From positions 3,570,001-3,634,000 of the forward strand of contig NZ_CP071448.1 of assembly GCF_017352115.1 (NCBI RefSeq): 64,000 nt of DNA, written 5' to 3'. Positions 9,021 to 17,724 of the stretch are shown in pieces (position 1 is the stretch's first letter; each line of letters starts with the position of its first letter). A program made the translations under genes and the position numbers. Under the pieces are notes generated by a model. That model worked only from the letters and a program-made list of their open reading frames with translations, made no database searches and was not told where the DNA came from. Origin of the DNA: Flavobacterium endoglycinae (lineage in GTDB: Bacteria > Bacteroidota > Bacteroidia > Flavobacteriales > Flavobacteriaceae).

Positions 9021-9048
9021 AGAAGCCCCGTAAATCGGGGCTTTTTTA
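9021..9048. terminator. Bidirectional terminator between convergent genes
   Basis: AAGCCCCG and CGGGGCTT form an 8 bp GC-rich stem with loop TAAAT, with a T-run on the plus strand and an A-run giving T on the minus strand. It serves the lysozyme-like gene and the mutase gene scpA. Confidence 0.8.
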
Positions 9049-11187
9049 ATCTATTAGTATTTCTAGGATTTGTATGGCAGCTTCGCTTATTTTGGTTCCA
9101 GGACCAAAAATGGCTGCGGCGCCCGCATCAAATAAGAATTGATAGTCCTGTACCGGAATTACACCGCCTACAATTACCATAATATCTTCACGTCCATGTT
9201 TTTTAAGTTCTTCAATAACTTGCGGAACCAGCGTTTTATGTCCAGCCGCTAGAGATGAAACGCCCAAAATATGAACGTCATTTTCAACAGCTTGTTTTGC
9301 AGCTTCTGCAGGAGTTTGGAATAAAGGACCAATATCTACATCAAAACCTACATCGGCGTAACCTGTCGCTACTACTTTTGCGCCGCGATCGTGACCGTCT
9401 TGTCCCATTTTGGCGATCATAATTCGAGGACGTCTTCCTTCTTGTTTAGCAAAAGCATCGGCTAACTGCTTTGCTTTTTCAAAATTTTCGTCGTTTTTTA
9501 TTGCTGCACTATACACACCGCTAAAAGATTTAATCTGCGCTTTAAACCTTCCAAAAATGCTTTCAAGGGCAAAACTGATCTCACCTAATGTGGCTCTATT
9601 TCTAGCAGCTTCAACAGCGATTTCTAATAAATTACCTTCTCCGGTTTTAGCGCAGTGAATTAATTTTTCAAGTGACTGATTTACTTTTTGAGTATCTCGC
9701 TTTGCTTTAATATGTTCCAATCGCTCAATTTGTTGTCGGCGTACCATTTGGTTGTCAACATCTAAAATATGAAGCGGATCTTCTTTTTCTAATCTAAATT
9801 TATTTACTCCGACAATAATGTCTTGCCCGCTGTCAATACGAGCTTGTTTTCTTGCGGCAGCTTCTTCAATTCGAAGTTTTGGTATTCCAGCTTCAATAGC
9901 TTTGGTCATTCCGCCTAACTCTTCAACTTCATTAATAAGTTTCCAAGTATTTTCTAAAATATCATTGGTAAGCTTTTCAACATAATAACTTCCTCCCCAT
10001 GGATCTACCGTTTTGGTGATTTTGGTTTCTTCCTGTAAATAAATCTGAGTATTACGAGCAATTCTGGCTGAGAAATCTGTTGGTAGTGCAATAGCTTCAT
10101 CCAAAGCATTTGTATGTAAAGACTGCGTTCCGCCAAAAGCTGCAGCTGCGGCTTCAATACAAGTTCTGGCAACATTGTTAAACGGATCTTGTTCTGTCAA
10201 ACTCCATCCGCTGGTTTGGCAATGTGTTCGTAATGCTAATGATTTATCACTTTTTGGATTAAACTGCTGAATCAATTTTGCCCAGATCATTCGGCCGGCT
10301 CTCATTTTGGCAATTTCCATAAAATGGTTCATTCCAATAGCCCAAAAGAAAGAAAGGCGGGGAGCAAATTCATCGATTGTCATTCCGGTTGATAATCCTG
10401 TTCTAATATATTCTAAACCGTCGGCAAGGGTATAAGCTAATTCAATATCAGCTGTTGCTCCGGCTTCCTGCATGTGATATCCTGAAATTGAGATCGAATT
10501 GAATTTCGGCATTTTTTTGCTTGTAAATTCAAAAATATCTGCAATAATTTTCATCGATGGAGCAGGAGGATAGATATACGTATTACGAACCATGAACTCT
10601 TTTAGAATATCATTTTGAATGGTTCCAGAAAGTTTATTCAATTCAACTCCCTGCTCTTCAGCAGCAACAATATAAAAAGCCATAATAGGAAGAACAGCGC
10701 CATTCATAGTCATCGAAACCGACATTTCGTCTAACGGAATCTGATCGAATAATACTTTCATATCTTCTACAGAATCTATGGCGACTCCAGCTTTTCCAAC
10801 ATCCCCAACTACTCGTTCGTGATCTGAATCGTAACCGCGGTGTGTTGGTAAATCAAAAGCGATAGAAAGTCCTTTTTGTCCCGCAGCAAGATTTCTTCTG
10901 TAAAAAGCATTGCTTTCTTCTGCAGTCGAAAATCCGGCATACTGGCGAATTGTCCACGGGCGACGAACATACATCGTAGCATAAGGTCCGCGAAGATTTG
11001 GAGTAAAGCCAGCCCCAAAATCAAGAAATTCTAAATCTTCTATATCTTTTTCAGAATAGTTTTTTTTAATCTCGATTCCTTCGGCTGTGGTGAAGTTATA
11101 GGTTAAGTGTGAAGGATTATGCGTTTGCTCGCTTAGCTCTTTACTTTTAACATCTAACTTTATATGTGTAAGGTCTTTTCTTGTCAT
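9046..11187 (-). CDS. scpA: Methylmalonyl-CoA mutase, large (catalytic, B12-binding) subunit
   Basis: 713 residues. It interconverts succinyl-CoA and (R)-methylmalonyl-CoA using adenosylcobalamin, linking propionate and odd-chain/branched metabolism to the TCA cycle. The N-terminal TIM barrel includes [19 protein letters not shown] and the substrate region with [14 protein letters not shown]. The C-terminal cobalamin domain shows the DxHxxG site in [16 protein letters not shown] plus the GGVIP loop. It follows the small subunit by 42 bp and probably shares a transcript with it. Its GTPase chaperone MeaB is encoded separately at 49.2 kb. Assignment is secure. Confidence 0.96.
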   Translation of the reverse strand: MTRKDLTHIKLDVKSKELSEQTHNPSHLTYNFTTAEGIEIKKNYSEKDIEDLEFLDFGAGFTPNLRGPYATMYVRRPWTIRQYAGFSTAEESNAFYRRNLAAGQKGLSIAFDLPTHRGYDSDHERVVGDVGKAGVAIDSVEDMKVLFDQIPLDEMSVSMTMNGAVLPIMAFYIVAAEEQGVELNKLSGTIQNDILKEFMVRNTYIYPPAPSMKIIADIFEFTSKKMPKFNSISISGYHMQEAGATADIELAYTLADGLEYIRTGLSTGMTIDEFAPRLSFFWAIGMNHFMEIAKMRAGRMIWAKLIQQFNPKSDKSLALRTHCQTSGWSLTEQDPFNNVARTCIEAAAAAFGGTQSLHTNALDEAIALPTDFSARIARNTQIYLQEETKITKTVDPWGGSYYVEKLTNDILENTWKLINEVEELGGMTKAIEAGIPKLRIEEAAARKQARIDSGQDIIVGVNKFRLEKEDPLHILDVDNQMVRRQQIERLEHIKAKRDTQKVNQSLEKLIHCAKTGEGNLLEIAVEAARNRATLGEISFALESIFGRFKAQIKSFSGVYSAAIKNDENFEKAKQLADAFAKQEGRRPRIMIAKMGQDGHDRGAKVVATGYADVGFDVDIGPLFQTPAEAAKQAVENDVHILGVSSLAAGHKTLVPQVIEELKKHGREDIMVIVGGVIPVQDYQFLFDAGAAAIFGPGTKISEAAIQILEILID

Positions 11188-11229
11188 AGACGCTTTTCGG
11201 TTTATTTAAATATTAAATTACCATTTAGA

Positions 11230-12591
11230 TTATTCCTGTTCCAGCCTTTCCTGTTCCAGTTTTTCAGCTAATCTTTTTTCTATTATAGGGGTAATTAATG
11301 TTTTTCTTGGTTTGATTTTTACAAAAGGGAACAATTCTAAATCATGTTTCATTTTGTCATCTTTATTGGGATATTTATTGGTGCCTAACAAGATTTCTTT
11401 TTTTGAATCGAATAATTCCTGTTCTTTATTGGCACTTTCCTGAATTTTCTTCTTGATAATTCCTTCGTTCAAAAGTTTTAGGAATCCACCATTCGCTTCA
11501 ATATCTTTGAATAATGCCAGACTTTTTTCAGCAAGTTGCATTGTTAAACTTTCTATATAATAGCTTCCGTCGGCAGGATTGTCTACTTTGTCAAAGTAAC
11601 TTTCGTGTTTTAAAACTAACAACTGGTTACGGGCAATTCGGTCCCCAAATTCATTGTCCTTGTGATACAATGAATCATAAGGTAAATTTGCCACTGCATC
11701 TGCACCGCCTAGAATTGCCGACATACATTCGGTTGTGGTGCGAAGCATATTGACATTGTAATCGTAAATCGTTTTGTTTCGTTTTGTTGGCGTTACCAAA
11801 AAATGACAGTCTAAATTTGGATTATATTCTGCAGCAATTAATTTAAAAAGCATTCTTAAAGCGCGAAGCTTTGCGATTTCAAAAAAATAGTTGGTTCCAA
11901 CGGCAATTTGAAAAACAATAGGTTTTGTAAAATCAGGAAAACGATTTAAATATTCATTAGCATGTGCTAAACTGTAAGCGATTTGCTGTGTAATATTGGC
12001 TCCGGCGTTTTGGTATAAACCTGAATCAATACTTAGTAAAGAAAGATTTTGAGCTTCCTTTGAAATTTTCTCAAGTGTCTCGAAATTATTTTTATCAGAA
12101 GTTAAAAACCAGTTTCCTTCTCGTGCCAAATGACCAATTGGATCTAAATTGCAATAAAAAACTGCTTTTCGAGCAATAGAAATTTGGTTTAATTTTTTAA
12201 CGAAATCGATTGAGAGAAAGCTTAAATTGAAGTAAACAATTTTATTTTCTAAAGGAATATTTTCCAATAGTTTAGTAATGTCAATATTTTCGTTTTGAAT
12301 TGTAAAACGTAAACTTTCAGCGCCTCTTTCAAGTGTATTGTTTGCTCTTCGAATCGATTTTTCAATGTCGTGAACAAATATATTCTGGCAGATTTTAAAA
12401 TGAGAAGCCTGTGTGTTAACAGAAGCTGATTTGGAAAACTCATCTCTGTGATAAAAAGGCTTAACCTGAATATCTTCTGGAGAATTCCAAATTACAGTTT
12501 CGTTATAATCGGCTCCATCTAATTCAAACTGAATTTTTTGTTTCCATTGTTTGGATGAAATCGGATTAAAATCGTCGAATAGGTTAGCCAT
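11230..12591 (-). CDS. mutA: Methylmalonyl-CoA mutase, small subunit
   Basis: 453 residues, related to the barrel half of the large subunit but lacking a working B12 domain: no DxHxxG motif is seen and the protein ends soon after the barrel with a charged tail (EKRLAEKLEQERLEQE). Segments such as NPADGSYYIESLT and GGADAVANLPYDSLY align with the large subunit. In known heterodimeric mutases this chain is structural and non-catalytic. It sits 18 bp after the FtsB-like gene and 42 bp before scpA, so udk, the FtsB-like gene, mutA and scpA may form one transcription unit. Confidence 0.92.
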   Translation of the reverse strand: MANLFDDFNPISSKQWKQKIQFELDGADYNETVIWNSPEDIQVKPFYHRDEFSKSASVNTQASHFKICQNIFVHDIEKSIRRANNTLERGAESLRFTIQNENIDITKLLENIPLENKIVYFNLSFLSIDFVKKLNQISIARKAVFYCNLDPIGHLAREGNWFLTSDKNNFETLEKISKEAQNLSLLSIDSGLYQNAGANITQQIAYSLAHANEYLNRFPDFTKPIVFQIAVGTNYFFEIAKLRALRMLFKLIAAEYNPNLDCHFLVTPTKRNKTIYDYNVNMLRTTTECMSAILGGADAVANLPYDSLYHKDNEFGDRIARNQLLVLKHESYFDKVDNPADGSYYIESLTMQLAEKSLALFKDIEANGGFLKLLNEGIIKKKIQESANKEQELFDSKKEILLGTNKYPNKDDKMKHDLELFPFVKIKPRKTLITPIIEKRLAEKLEQERLEQE

Positions 12592-12609
12592 TGGTTGTTT
12601 TTTTCTTGA

Positions 12610-12942
12610 TTATTCTTCTTTTTGAATAGTATCTCCCTCAAAGTGTATGATGTAAATATCTTCGCTGTCTTTTTTCATGAAGTACTTTTCGCGAGCATAT
12701 TTCTCTATTTGTTCAGGATTTTTAAGTTGTTTAATCTGTTCCTGATCTTTTTTGATTTCTTCCTGATAATATTTTTTATTGTCTTGGAGTTCATTAATCT
12801 GCTGGTCTAAAAAACGATGATCAAAATAGGAGTAATTGTCTAAAAATAACATCCAGATTATAAAGAACAGTAAAACCCAAACGTATTTGTTTCCCAGGTA
12901 TTTAAACCATTTTTTATCTTTATAAGGATTTTTAAATTTCAT
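12610..12942 (-). CDS. FtsB/DivIC-like septum formation initiator protein
   Basis: 110 residues with the FtsB/DivIC layout: short basic cytoplasmic N-terminus, one TM helix (about 20-37), then a coiled coil (about 43-72, LDQQINELQDNKKYYQEEIK) and the conserved segment NPEQIEKYAREKYFMKK. Family members bridge FtsL and FtsQ in the divisome. The acidic tail HFEGDTIQKEE fits too. Its place among metabolic genes (udk upstream, mutase downstream) is typical of flavobacteria as far as I recall and says little about function. Confidence 0.8.
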   Translation of the reverse strand: MKFKNPYKDKKWFKYLGNKYVWVLLFFIIWMLFLDNYSYFDHRFLDQQINELQDNKKYYQEEIKKDQEQIKQLKNPEQIEKYAREKYFMKKDSEDIYIIHFEGDTIQKEE

Positions 12943-13028
12943 TTTTAAACGAATATTTCTTTTGAATTGGAGAGTTGTCTCTAGTTCGGATTACTTCTAA
13001 TTTTTATGGATTAAATTTACAATAAAAA

Positions 13029-13637
13029 TTATAAAATTCTTTGATTAATTACAGCACGAACTACATCAATCGCTACCGTATTGTATTTGTCGTTTGGAAT
13101 AATAATATCAGCAAAAGCTTTAGAAGGTTCGATAAACTGCTCATGCATAGGTTTTAAGGTGTTTTGATAACGGTTTAAAACTTCGTCAATATCTCTTCCT
13201 CTTTCAGAAATATCCCTTTTTAAACGACGAATTAATCTTTCATCAGAATCAGCATGAACGAAAATTTTAATGTCAAACATATCACGTAATTCCGGATTGG
13301 TCAGAATTAAAATACCTTCCACAATCATTACTTTTCTTGGGTGAGTTGATACCGTATCGTCCGTTCTGTTGTGCTGAATAAAAGAATAAACCGGCTGATC
13401 AATAGTTTCTCCGGCTTTTAAAGCTTTTAAGTGTTTTACCAGTAATTCAAAGTCAATAGCACGAGGATGATCAAAGTTAATTAATGCTCTTTCGTCGAAA
13501 GATAAATTGGTAGTTTCTTTATAATAAGAATCCTGAGAAATTACGCCCACTTCTGTATCTGGTAATTCATTCATAATTTGGTGTACTACCGTTGTTTTTC
13601 CACTTCCTGTTCCTCCTGCGATTCCTATAATGAGCAT
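13029..13637 (-). CDS. udk: Uridine kinase
   Basis: 202 residues. It phosphorylates uridine and cytidine to UMP/CMP in pyrimidine salvage. The P-loop GGTGSGKTT is at 8-16, followed by SQDSYYKE and the region NFDHPRAIDFELL that binds the nucleoside in this family; the lid segment RRLKRDISERGRD is present. Length is normal. It is the first gene of a minus-strand run; the FtsB-like gene starts 86 bp downstream. Secure. Confidence 0.95.
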   Translation of the reverse strand: MLIIGIAGGTGSGKTTVVHQIMNELPDTEVGVISQDSYYKETTNLSFDERALINFDHPRAIDFELLVKHLKALKAGETIDQPVYSFIQHNRTDDTVSTHPRKVMIVEGILILTNPELRDMFDIKIFVHADSDERLIRRLKRDISERGRDIDEVLNRYQNTLKPMHEQFIEPSKAFADIIIPNDKYNTVAIDVVRAVINQRIL

Positions 13638-13707
13638 AAATTTGATGTTATAATTTGTTTCGCAAAAATAATAATTTAAGTGAATTGCTAAACATATTAT
13701 GTGTTTT

Positions 13708-13795
13708 AAACCATATAAGTAATATAAGTAAATTTAAGCGGAAAAATTTTTAAGCAAAACAGTACTTAACTGAACTTATATCACCTATATGGTTA
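13708..13795. repeat. ATATAAGTA-word inverted repeat (family K)
   Basis: The left arm 13711-13738 (CCATATAAGTAATATAAGTA...) and right arm 13765-13792 are inverted copies with about 22 of 28 positions matching. Each arm is a tandem of the 9-bp word ATATAAGTA. It stands upstream of udk and downstream of the SDR terminator, and can fold as a long hairpin without a U-run. Confidence 0.65.
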
Positions 13796-13811
13796 AAATG
13801 TTTATTTTTAT

Positions 13812-13847
13812 TTTAAAAAAAATCCCGAAAGTAAACCTTCGGGATTT
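13812..13847 (-). terminator. Terminator after the SDR gene
   Basis: AAATCCCGAA and TTCGGGATTT form a 10 bp stem with an 8-base loop. On the minus strand it is followed by eight Ts. It closes the dnaA-to-SDR run. Confidence 0.8.
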
Positions 13848-13901
13848 GGTGCAATCAGTATAGTTTTAAAAAAATATTCTGAATTTAGTAAGCACTTGTA
13901 A

Positions 13902-14801
13902 TTATTTGTTCTTTTTTGCTTTTATCATCATTTCAAGCTGATCCCAAAGTTCTTCTGGAATTGCTTCTAATAAATTGAATTGTCCCGCACCTTTCAGCCA
14001 TTCACCTCCATCAATTGTAATAACGTCTCCATTTACATAAGCTGAAAAATCAGAAACTAAATAAGCAGCCAAATTGGCTAATTCCTGATGATCTCCAACT
14101 CTTTTTAAGGGAACTTTTTTGGCCATATCGAATTTTTCTGAAAGATCACCCGGCAATAATCGGTCCCAAGCACCTTTCGTTGGAAATGGACCCGGAGCAA
14201 TAGCATTAGAACGGATTCCGTATTTTGCCCATTCTACCGCAAGACTTCTGGTCATAGCCAAAACTCCCGCTTTTGCTGTAGCACTTGGTACAACATACGC
14301 AGAACCTGTCCATGCGTAAGTAGTAACTATATTTAAAATCGTTGCCGATGTTTGTTTGGTGTCAATCCAATGTTTTCCAAAAGCGAGCGTGCAGTTTTTG
14401 GTACCTTTTAATACGATATCAATAACAGTATCAAAAGCGTTTGCAGATAAACGTTCTGTTGGTGAAATAAAATTTCCAGCCGCATTGTTTAAAAGAACAT
14501 CTACTTTTCCGAAAGCTTTTAAAGTTTCCTGCAGCATGTTTTCAACTTCTTCGTAATGACGAACATCACATTGAAGAGGTAAACATTTGCCTCCTGTTTC
14601 TTTTTCAAGCTCTGAAGCAGTATTTTTTAGTTTTTCTAAGTCTCGGGAAGTAATGGCAACCTGAGCACCTAATTCTAAAAAATATTTTGTCATTGCTTTT
14701 CCAAGACCGCTTCCGCCGCCGGTAACTACAATGACTTTACCTTTCAAAGCGTCGTCTCGTAACATCTTATCTGTATAGCTCATACTTTTCTTTTTTTGCA
14801 A
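13902..14801 (-). CDS. 2,4-dienoyl-CoA reductase-like short-chain dehydrogenase
   Basis: 299 residues, Rossmann fold with the NAD(P) motif GGGSGLGKAM near residue 29 and NNAAGNF. The usual SDR catalytic Tyr-x-x-x-Lys is replaced by PSATAKAG: the Lys stays, the Tyr position is Ser. This substitution, together with WAKYGIRSNAIAPGPFPTKGAW and the C-terminal segment, is what the 2,4-dienoyl-CoA reductase branch (DECR type) shows. The likely job is reduction of dienoyl-CoA during oxidation of unsaturated fatty acids; the precise substrate is inferred. It is the last gene of the dnaA run, 57 bp after the aminotransferase gene. Confidence 0.82.
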   Translation of the reverse strand: MQKKKSMSYTDKMLRDDALKGKVIVVTGGGSGLGKAMTKYFLELGAQVAITSRDLEKLKNTASELEKETGGKCLPLQCDVRHYEEVENMLQETLKAFGKVDVLLNNAAGNFISPTERLSANAFDTVIDIVLKGTKNCTLAFGKHWIDTKQTSATILNIVTTYAWTGSAYVVPSATAKAGVLAMTRSLAVEWAKYGIRSNAIAPGPFPTKGAWDRLLPGDLSEKFDMAKKVPLKRVGDHQELANLAAYLVSDFSAYVNGDVITIDGGEWLKGAGQFNLLEAIPEELWDQLEMMIKAKKNK

Positions 14802-14858
14802 TATTAATTAAATAAAATAGGATGCACGCATAATATTGTTATAAAATTTTAAAAAACT

Positions 14859-15989
14859 TTATATATCGCATAATTTTTTAGCGGCTGATTCTAAAGTATG
14901 ATTGTCTTTTGCAAAGCAGAAACGTATTAATTTCTGGTCCTTATGATCCGAATAAAAAGTTGAAATTGGTATTGCGGCTACTCCATGATCGATGATGAGA
15001 TTTTTACAGAAACTCACATCGTCTTGATCTGAAATGTTGGCATAAGAAGCCACCTGAAAATAAGTTCCTTCACAAGGTTTTAATTCGAAACGGCTGTTTT
15101 GAAGTAATTTTTGAAAATAATCTCTTTTTTCCTGATAGAATTTTCCAAGAAGATTTACATCCACAACATCTAAATATTCGCTGATCGCAAATTGAGAAAT
15201 ACTGTTAACGCTGAAAACCAAAAACTGATGCACTTTTTTGATTTCTTTCATTAAATGTTCAGGGGCAATGGTATAACCAATTTTCCAGCCTGTAATATGA
15301 AATGATTTTCCAAAAGAAGAAACCATCACACAACGGTCTAAAAGAAAATCTTTAGTATGTGCCGAAATATGTTTCTCTTCGAAAGTAATGTATTCGTAAA
15401 CTTCATCAGATAAAATGATGATATCTGGATGTTTTTCAAGAAGTTTTTTTAGTTGAACAAAATCATTCTCTGTTAAAATTTTCCCAGTTGGATTATGCGG
15501 ATTGTTGATAATCATCATTCTGGTTTTCACAGAACATGCTTTTTCGATTCTTTCCCAATTTGGAGTATAATCGTCGTTTAATGCTACTCGAACAGGTTTT
15601 GCTTTGCAGAGTAAAACGGGAGATTCATACGAATCATAACTCGGATCGAGAATAATTACTTCATCATTTTCTTTTACTAAAGCTAAAATCGTAGTGAAAA
15701 TTCCCTGTGTTGCTCCGGCCGTAACCAAAAGATCAGTATCTGGATTGATTGTTCTGTTATAAGAACTCTGAGTTAATTTCGCAATTTTATTCATCAATGG
15801 TGGATAACCTGCCATTGGTGTATATTGGTGAACATTTTCTTTAGCTAATCTCGCGACAATATCGGTCAGTCTTTCGTCAACTGGAAAATTTGGAAATCCC
15901 TGAGAAAGGTTTATCGCATTGTATTCGATTGCCATTTTTGACATTACCGTAAAAATGCTTGTGGTTACGTTAGGGAGTTTGCTCATCAT
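14859..15989 (-). CDS. PLP-dependent aminotransferase, methionine aminotransferase type
   Basis: 376 residues, fold type I, subgroup I. The N-terminal INLSQGFPNFPVDE and the PLP lysine Lys228 in SSFGKSFHITGWKIGY match the YbdL/kynurenine aminotransferase branch; Asp195 in SDEVYEY contacts the pyridine nitrogen and NNPHNPTGK is the substrate-side motif. Such enzymes transaminate methionine, glutamine or kynurenine. Two ATGs stand in tandem (15989 and 15986). The start overlaps the end of the upstream TonB-domain gene by 20 bp, implying translational coupling. Confidence 0.87.
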   Translation of the reverse strand: MMSKLPNVTTSIFTVMSKMAIEYNAINLSQGFPNFPVDERLTDIVARLAKENVHQYTPMAGYPPLMNKIAKLTQSSYNRTINPDTDLLVTAGATQGIFTTILALVKENDEVIILDPSYDSYESPVLLCKAKPVRVALNDDYTPNWERIEKACSVKTRMMIINNPHNPTGKILTENDFVQLKKLLEKHPDIIILSDEVYEYITFEEKHISAHTKDFLLDRCVMVSSFGKSFHITGWKIGYTIAPEHLMKEIKKVHQFLVFSVNSISQFAISEYLDVVDVNLLGKFYQEKRDYFQKLLQNSRFELKPCEGTYFQVASYANISDQDDVSFCKNLIIDHGVAAIPISTFYSDHKDQKLIRFCFAKDNHTLESAAKKLCDI

Positions 15990-16452
15990 TTGTATTTATT
16001 GGAATCGTTAAGTAATAACGAACTCTTACGGGTTTTTTGTTCAGTGTTCCAGGTGTCCATCTGGGGCATTTTTTGAGAATGCGAATTGCTTCGTTTCCAG
16101 TTCCAAAGTCTGCATCTTTAACAACTATTATATTGCTTAAATAACCATCCTTTTCAACTATAAAATTTACATCAACGATTCCTTTTACCTGAAGTTCTTC
16201 TTCTGGATATCTATAATTTTGCCTAATGAATTTATGGAGCTTTTTAATTCCTTTTTCAAATTCGGGTTTTACATCTATTGAATCAATATTGTATACTTTG
16301 GTGTCTTCCTTTATTTTAATTTCAGTAACGTCGGCATTTGTATCTATTTTCGATACAGAATTGCTAAAGTCAGTGTCTTTTGAAGCTTTTTTTTCTGTTG
16401 AAGAAATGCATTGTGTTAATACAAGGAATAGCAGAGCCGACATTCTTTTCAT
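15970..16452 (-). CDS. Lipoprotein with TonB C-terminal domain
   Basis: Starting at 16452 gives 160 residues beginning MKRMSALLFLVLTQCISS: a lipoprotein signal with lipobox LTQC, not the uncleaved TM helix of a standard TonB. An in-frame upstream start at 16521 would bury the signal and overlap the preceding gene, so I reject it. The C-terminal 85 residues (YRYPEEELQVKGIVDVNFIV, then CPRWTPGTLNKKPVRVRY) are a TonB_C domain. A lipid anchor in either membrane changes the topology, so it may be an accessory rather than an energy transducer. It overlaps the next gene by 20 bp. Confidence 0.78.
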   Translation of the reverse strand: MKRMSALLFLVLTQCISSTEKKASKDTDFSNSVSKIDTNADVTEIKIKEDTKVYNIDSIDVKPEFEKGIKKLHKFIRQNYRYPEEELQVKGIVDVNFIVEKDGYLSNIIVVKDADFGTGNEAIRILKKCPRWTPGTLNKKPVRVRYYLTIPINTNDEQTP

Positions 16453-16474
16453 AAATAAAGATTTATAAAGTAAT

Positions 16475-17188
16475 TTACATTTTATGAATAATAAAAATTG
16501 CAGGACGTTTGTCAATATCAATTTTTAACTTTTTCCAATCCGAAACTTTCATCGTTTTAATGAATTCTGTTGGAAGCGTAATATCAGCAGCAATGCAAAG
16601 ATGGGTTGACGGATTTAAAATCTGTAAAAGATCTTCAATCAATTTGTTGTTTCTATATGGAGTTTCAATGAATAATTGCGATTGATTTTTGTCCTGAGAT
16701 AATCTTTCGAAGTGACGTATTGCCGATTTCTTCTCGTCTTTATCGATTGGTAAATATCCGTTGAAGGTAAAGCTTTGGCCGTTCATTCCAGAAGCCATCA
16801 TGGCCAGTAGGATAGAAGAAGGACCAACTAAAGGCACAACTTGAATTCCTTTTTCGTGAGCCAATTTTACAATTGCTGCACCTGGATCTGCAACGCCCGG
16901 ACAGCCGGCTTCGCTCATTAATCCCATATTTATCCCCTCTAATAAAGGTTTTATGAAATCATTGTGTTCGCTGGTTTCTGTTCTTTTATTTAAGGTAAAA
17001 AGAACTAATTCAGATTGTTTTTTTTCTGGATAGACTGCTTTTATAGATTTTCTGGCAGTTTTATCATTTTCAACAATATAATGGTCGATAACTTCTATCG
17101 TTCTTCTAACGGTTTGAGGTAAAACATCCATTGGATCACTTTCGCCCATTGTAGTTGGGATAAGATATAATTTGCCAAAAAGTTTCAT
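16475..17188 (-). CDS. RsmI-like SAM-dependent methyltransferase (tetrapyrrole methylase fold)
   Basis: 237 residues. The fold is that of RsmI, which 2'-O-methylates C1402 of 16S rRNA: LYLIPTTMGE at the start, then MSEAGCPGVADPGA and VVPLVGPSSILLAMMASGMN. It is shorter than E. coli RsmI (about 286) and the N-terminus diverges (LYLIPTTMGESDPMDVLP rather than LYVVATPIGNLGD), so it may belong to a second subgroup often found in Bacteroidota alongside a true RsmI. rRNA as the substrate is probable, not shown. It lies 60 bp after the phosphatase gene and 22 bp before the TonB lipoprotein. Confidence 0.82.
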   Translation of the reverse strand: MKLFGKLYLIPTTMGESDPMDVLPQTVRRTIEVIDHYIVENDKTARKSIKAVYPEKKQSELVLFTLNKRTETSEHNDFIKPLLEGINMGLMSEAGCPGVADPGAAIVKLAHEKGIQVVPLVGPSSILLAMMASGMNGQSFTFNGYLPIDKDEKKSAIRHFERLSQDKNQSQLFIETPYRNNKLIEDLLQILNPSTHLCIAADITLPTEFIKTMKVSDWKKLKIDIDKRPAIFIIHKM

Positions 17189-17248
17189 GAGTTTTTGTTT
17201 AAAATTAAAAAATTCAATTATCTCTGTTTCAGAAACAATTGAATTGAA

Positions 17249-17716
17249 TTAGGAGTGTTTTTTCAGAAGCTGATCAGCAATTAGATCAGTTACTTCGTCC
17301 AGCATTTGGTAAACATTGTCAAAACCGTTTGCAGAACCATAATACGGATCTGGAACGTCAACATTTTCATCTGGAAATAATTCGTTTAGAATCAAACGAA
17401 CTTTATTTTTATGTTCTGGAGTTTTGGCTAAATGAATAACATCGCGAAAATTCGAATTGTCCATTACATAAATGTAGTCGAATTTGTCAAAATCAGAACT
17501 TTGGATTTGTCTGCCTTTTTGTGAGCTGATGTTGATTCCGTTTTTTCGGGCAACTTCTATCGAGCGCTTATCCGGACAATGACCAACATGCCAAGAACCT
17601 GTTCCAGCCGAATCTACAACGAATTTATCCTGAGGTAATTTTGAGGCTAAAATCCCTTCTGCTAAAGGAGACCTGCAGATATTCCCCAGACAAACCATTA
17701 AGATTTTTATAGGCAT
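17249..17716 (-). CDS. Low-molecular-weight protein-tyrosine phosphatase
   Basis: 155 residues. The active-site loop CLGNICR (Cys9 to Arg15) near the N-terminus and the general acid in DVPDPYYG are both in place, so the enzyme should be active. Bacterial members dephosphorylate tyrosine kinases of polysaccharide export or act on arginine phosphate; nothing nearby identifies the target. It starts 8 bp after the dnaA stop codon and is almost surely on the dnaA transcript. Confidence 0.93.
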   Translation of the reverse strand: MPIKILMVCLGNICRSPLAEGILASKLPQDKFVVDSAGTGSWHVGHCPDKRSIEVARKNGINISSQKGRQIQSSDFDKFDYIYVMDNSNFRDVIHLAKTPEHKNKVRLILNELFPDENVDVPDPYYGSANGFDNVYQMLDEVTDLIADQLLKKHS

Positions 17717-17724
17717 GATGAGTA

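Noticed and set aside
16453..16521. Upstream start extending the TonB lipoprotein gene
   Set aside because: The extension lies over the preceding gene and buries a clear lipoprotein signal.
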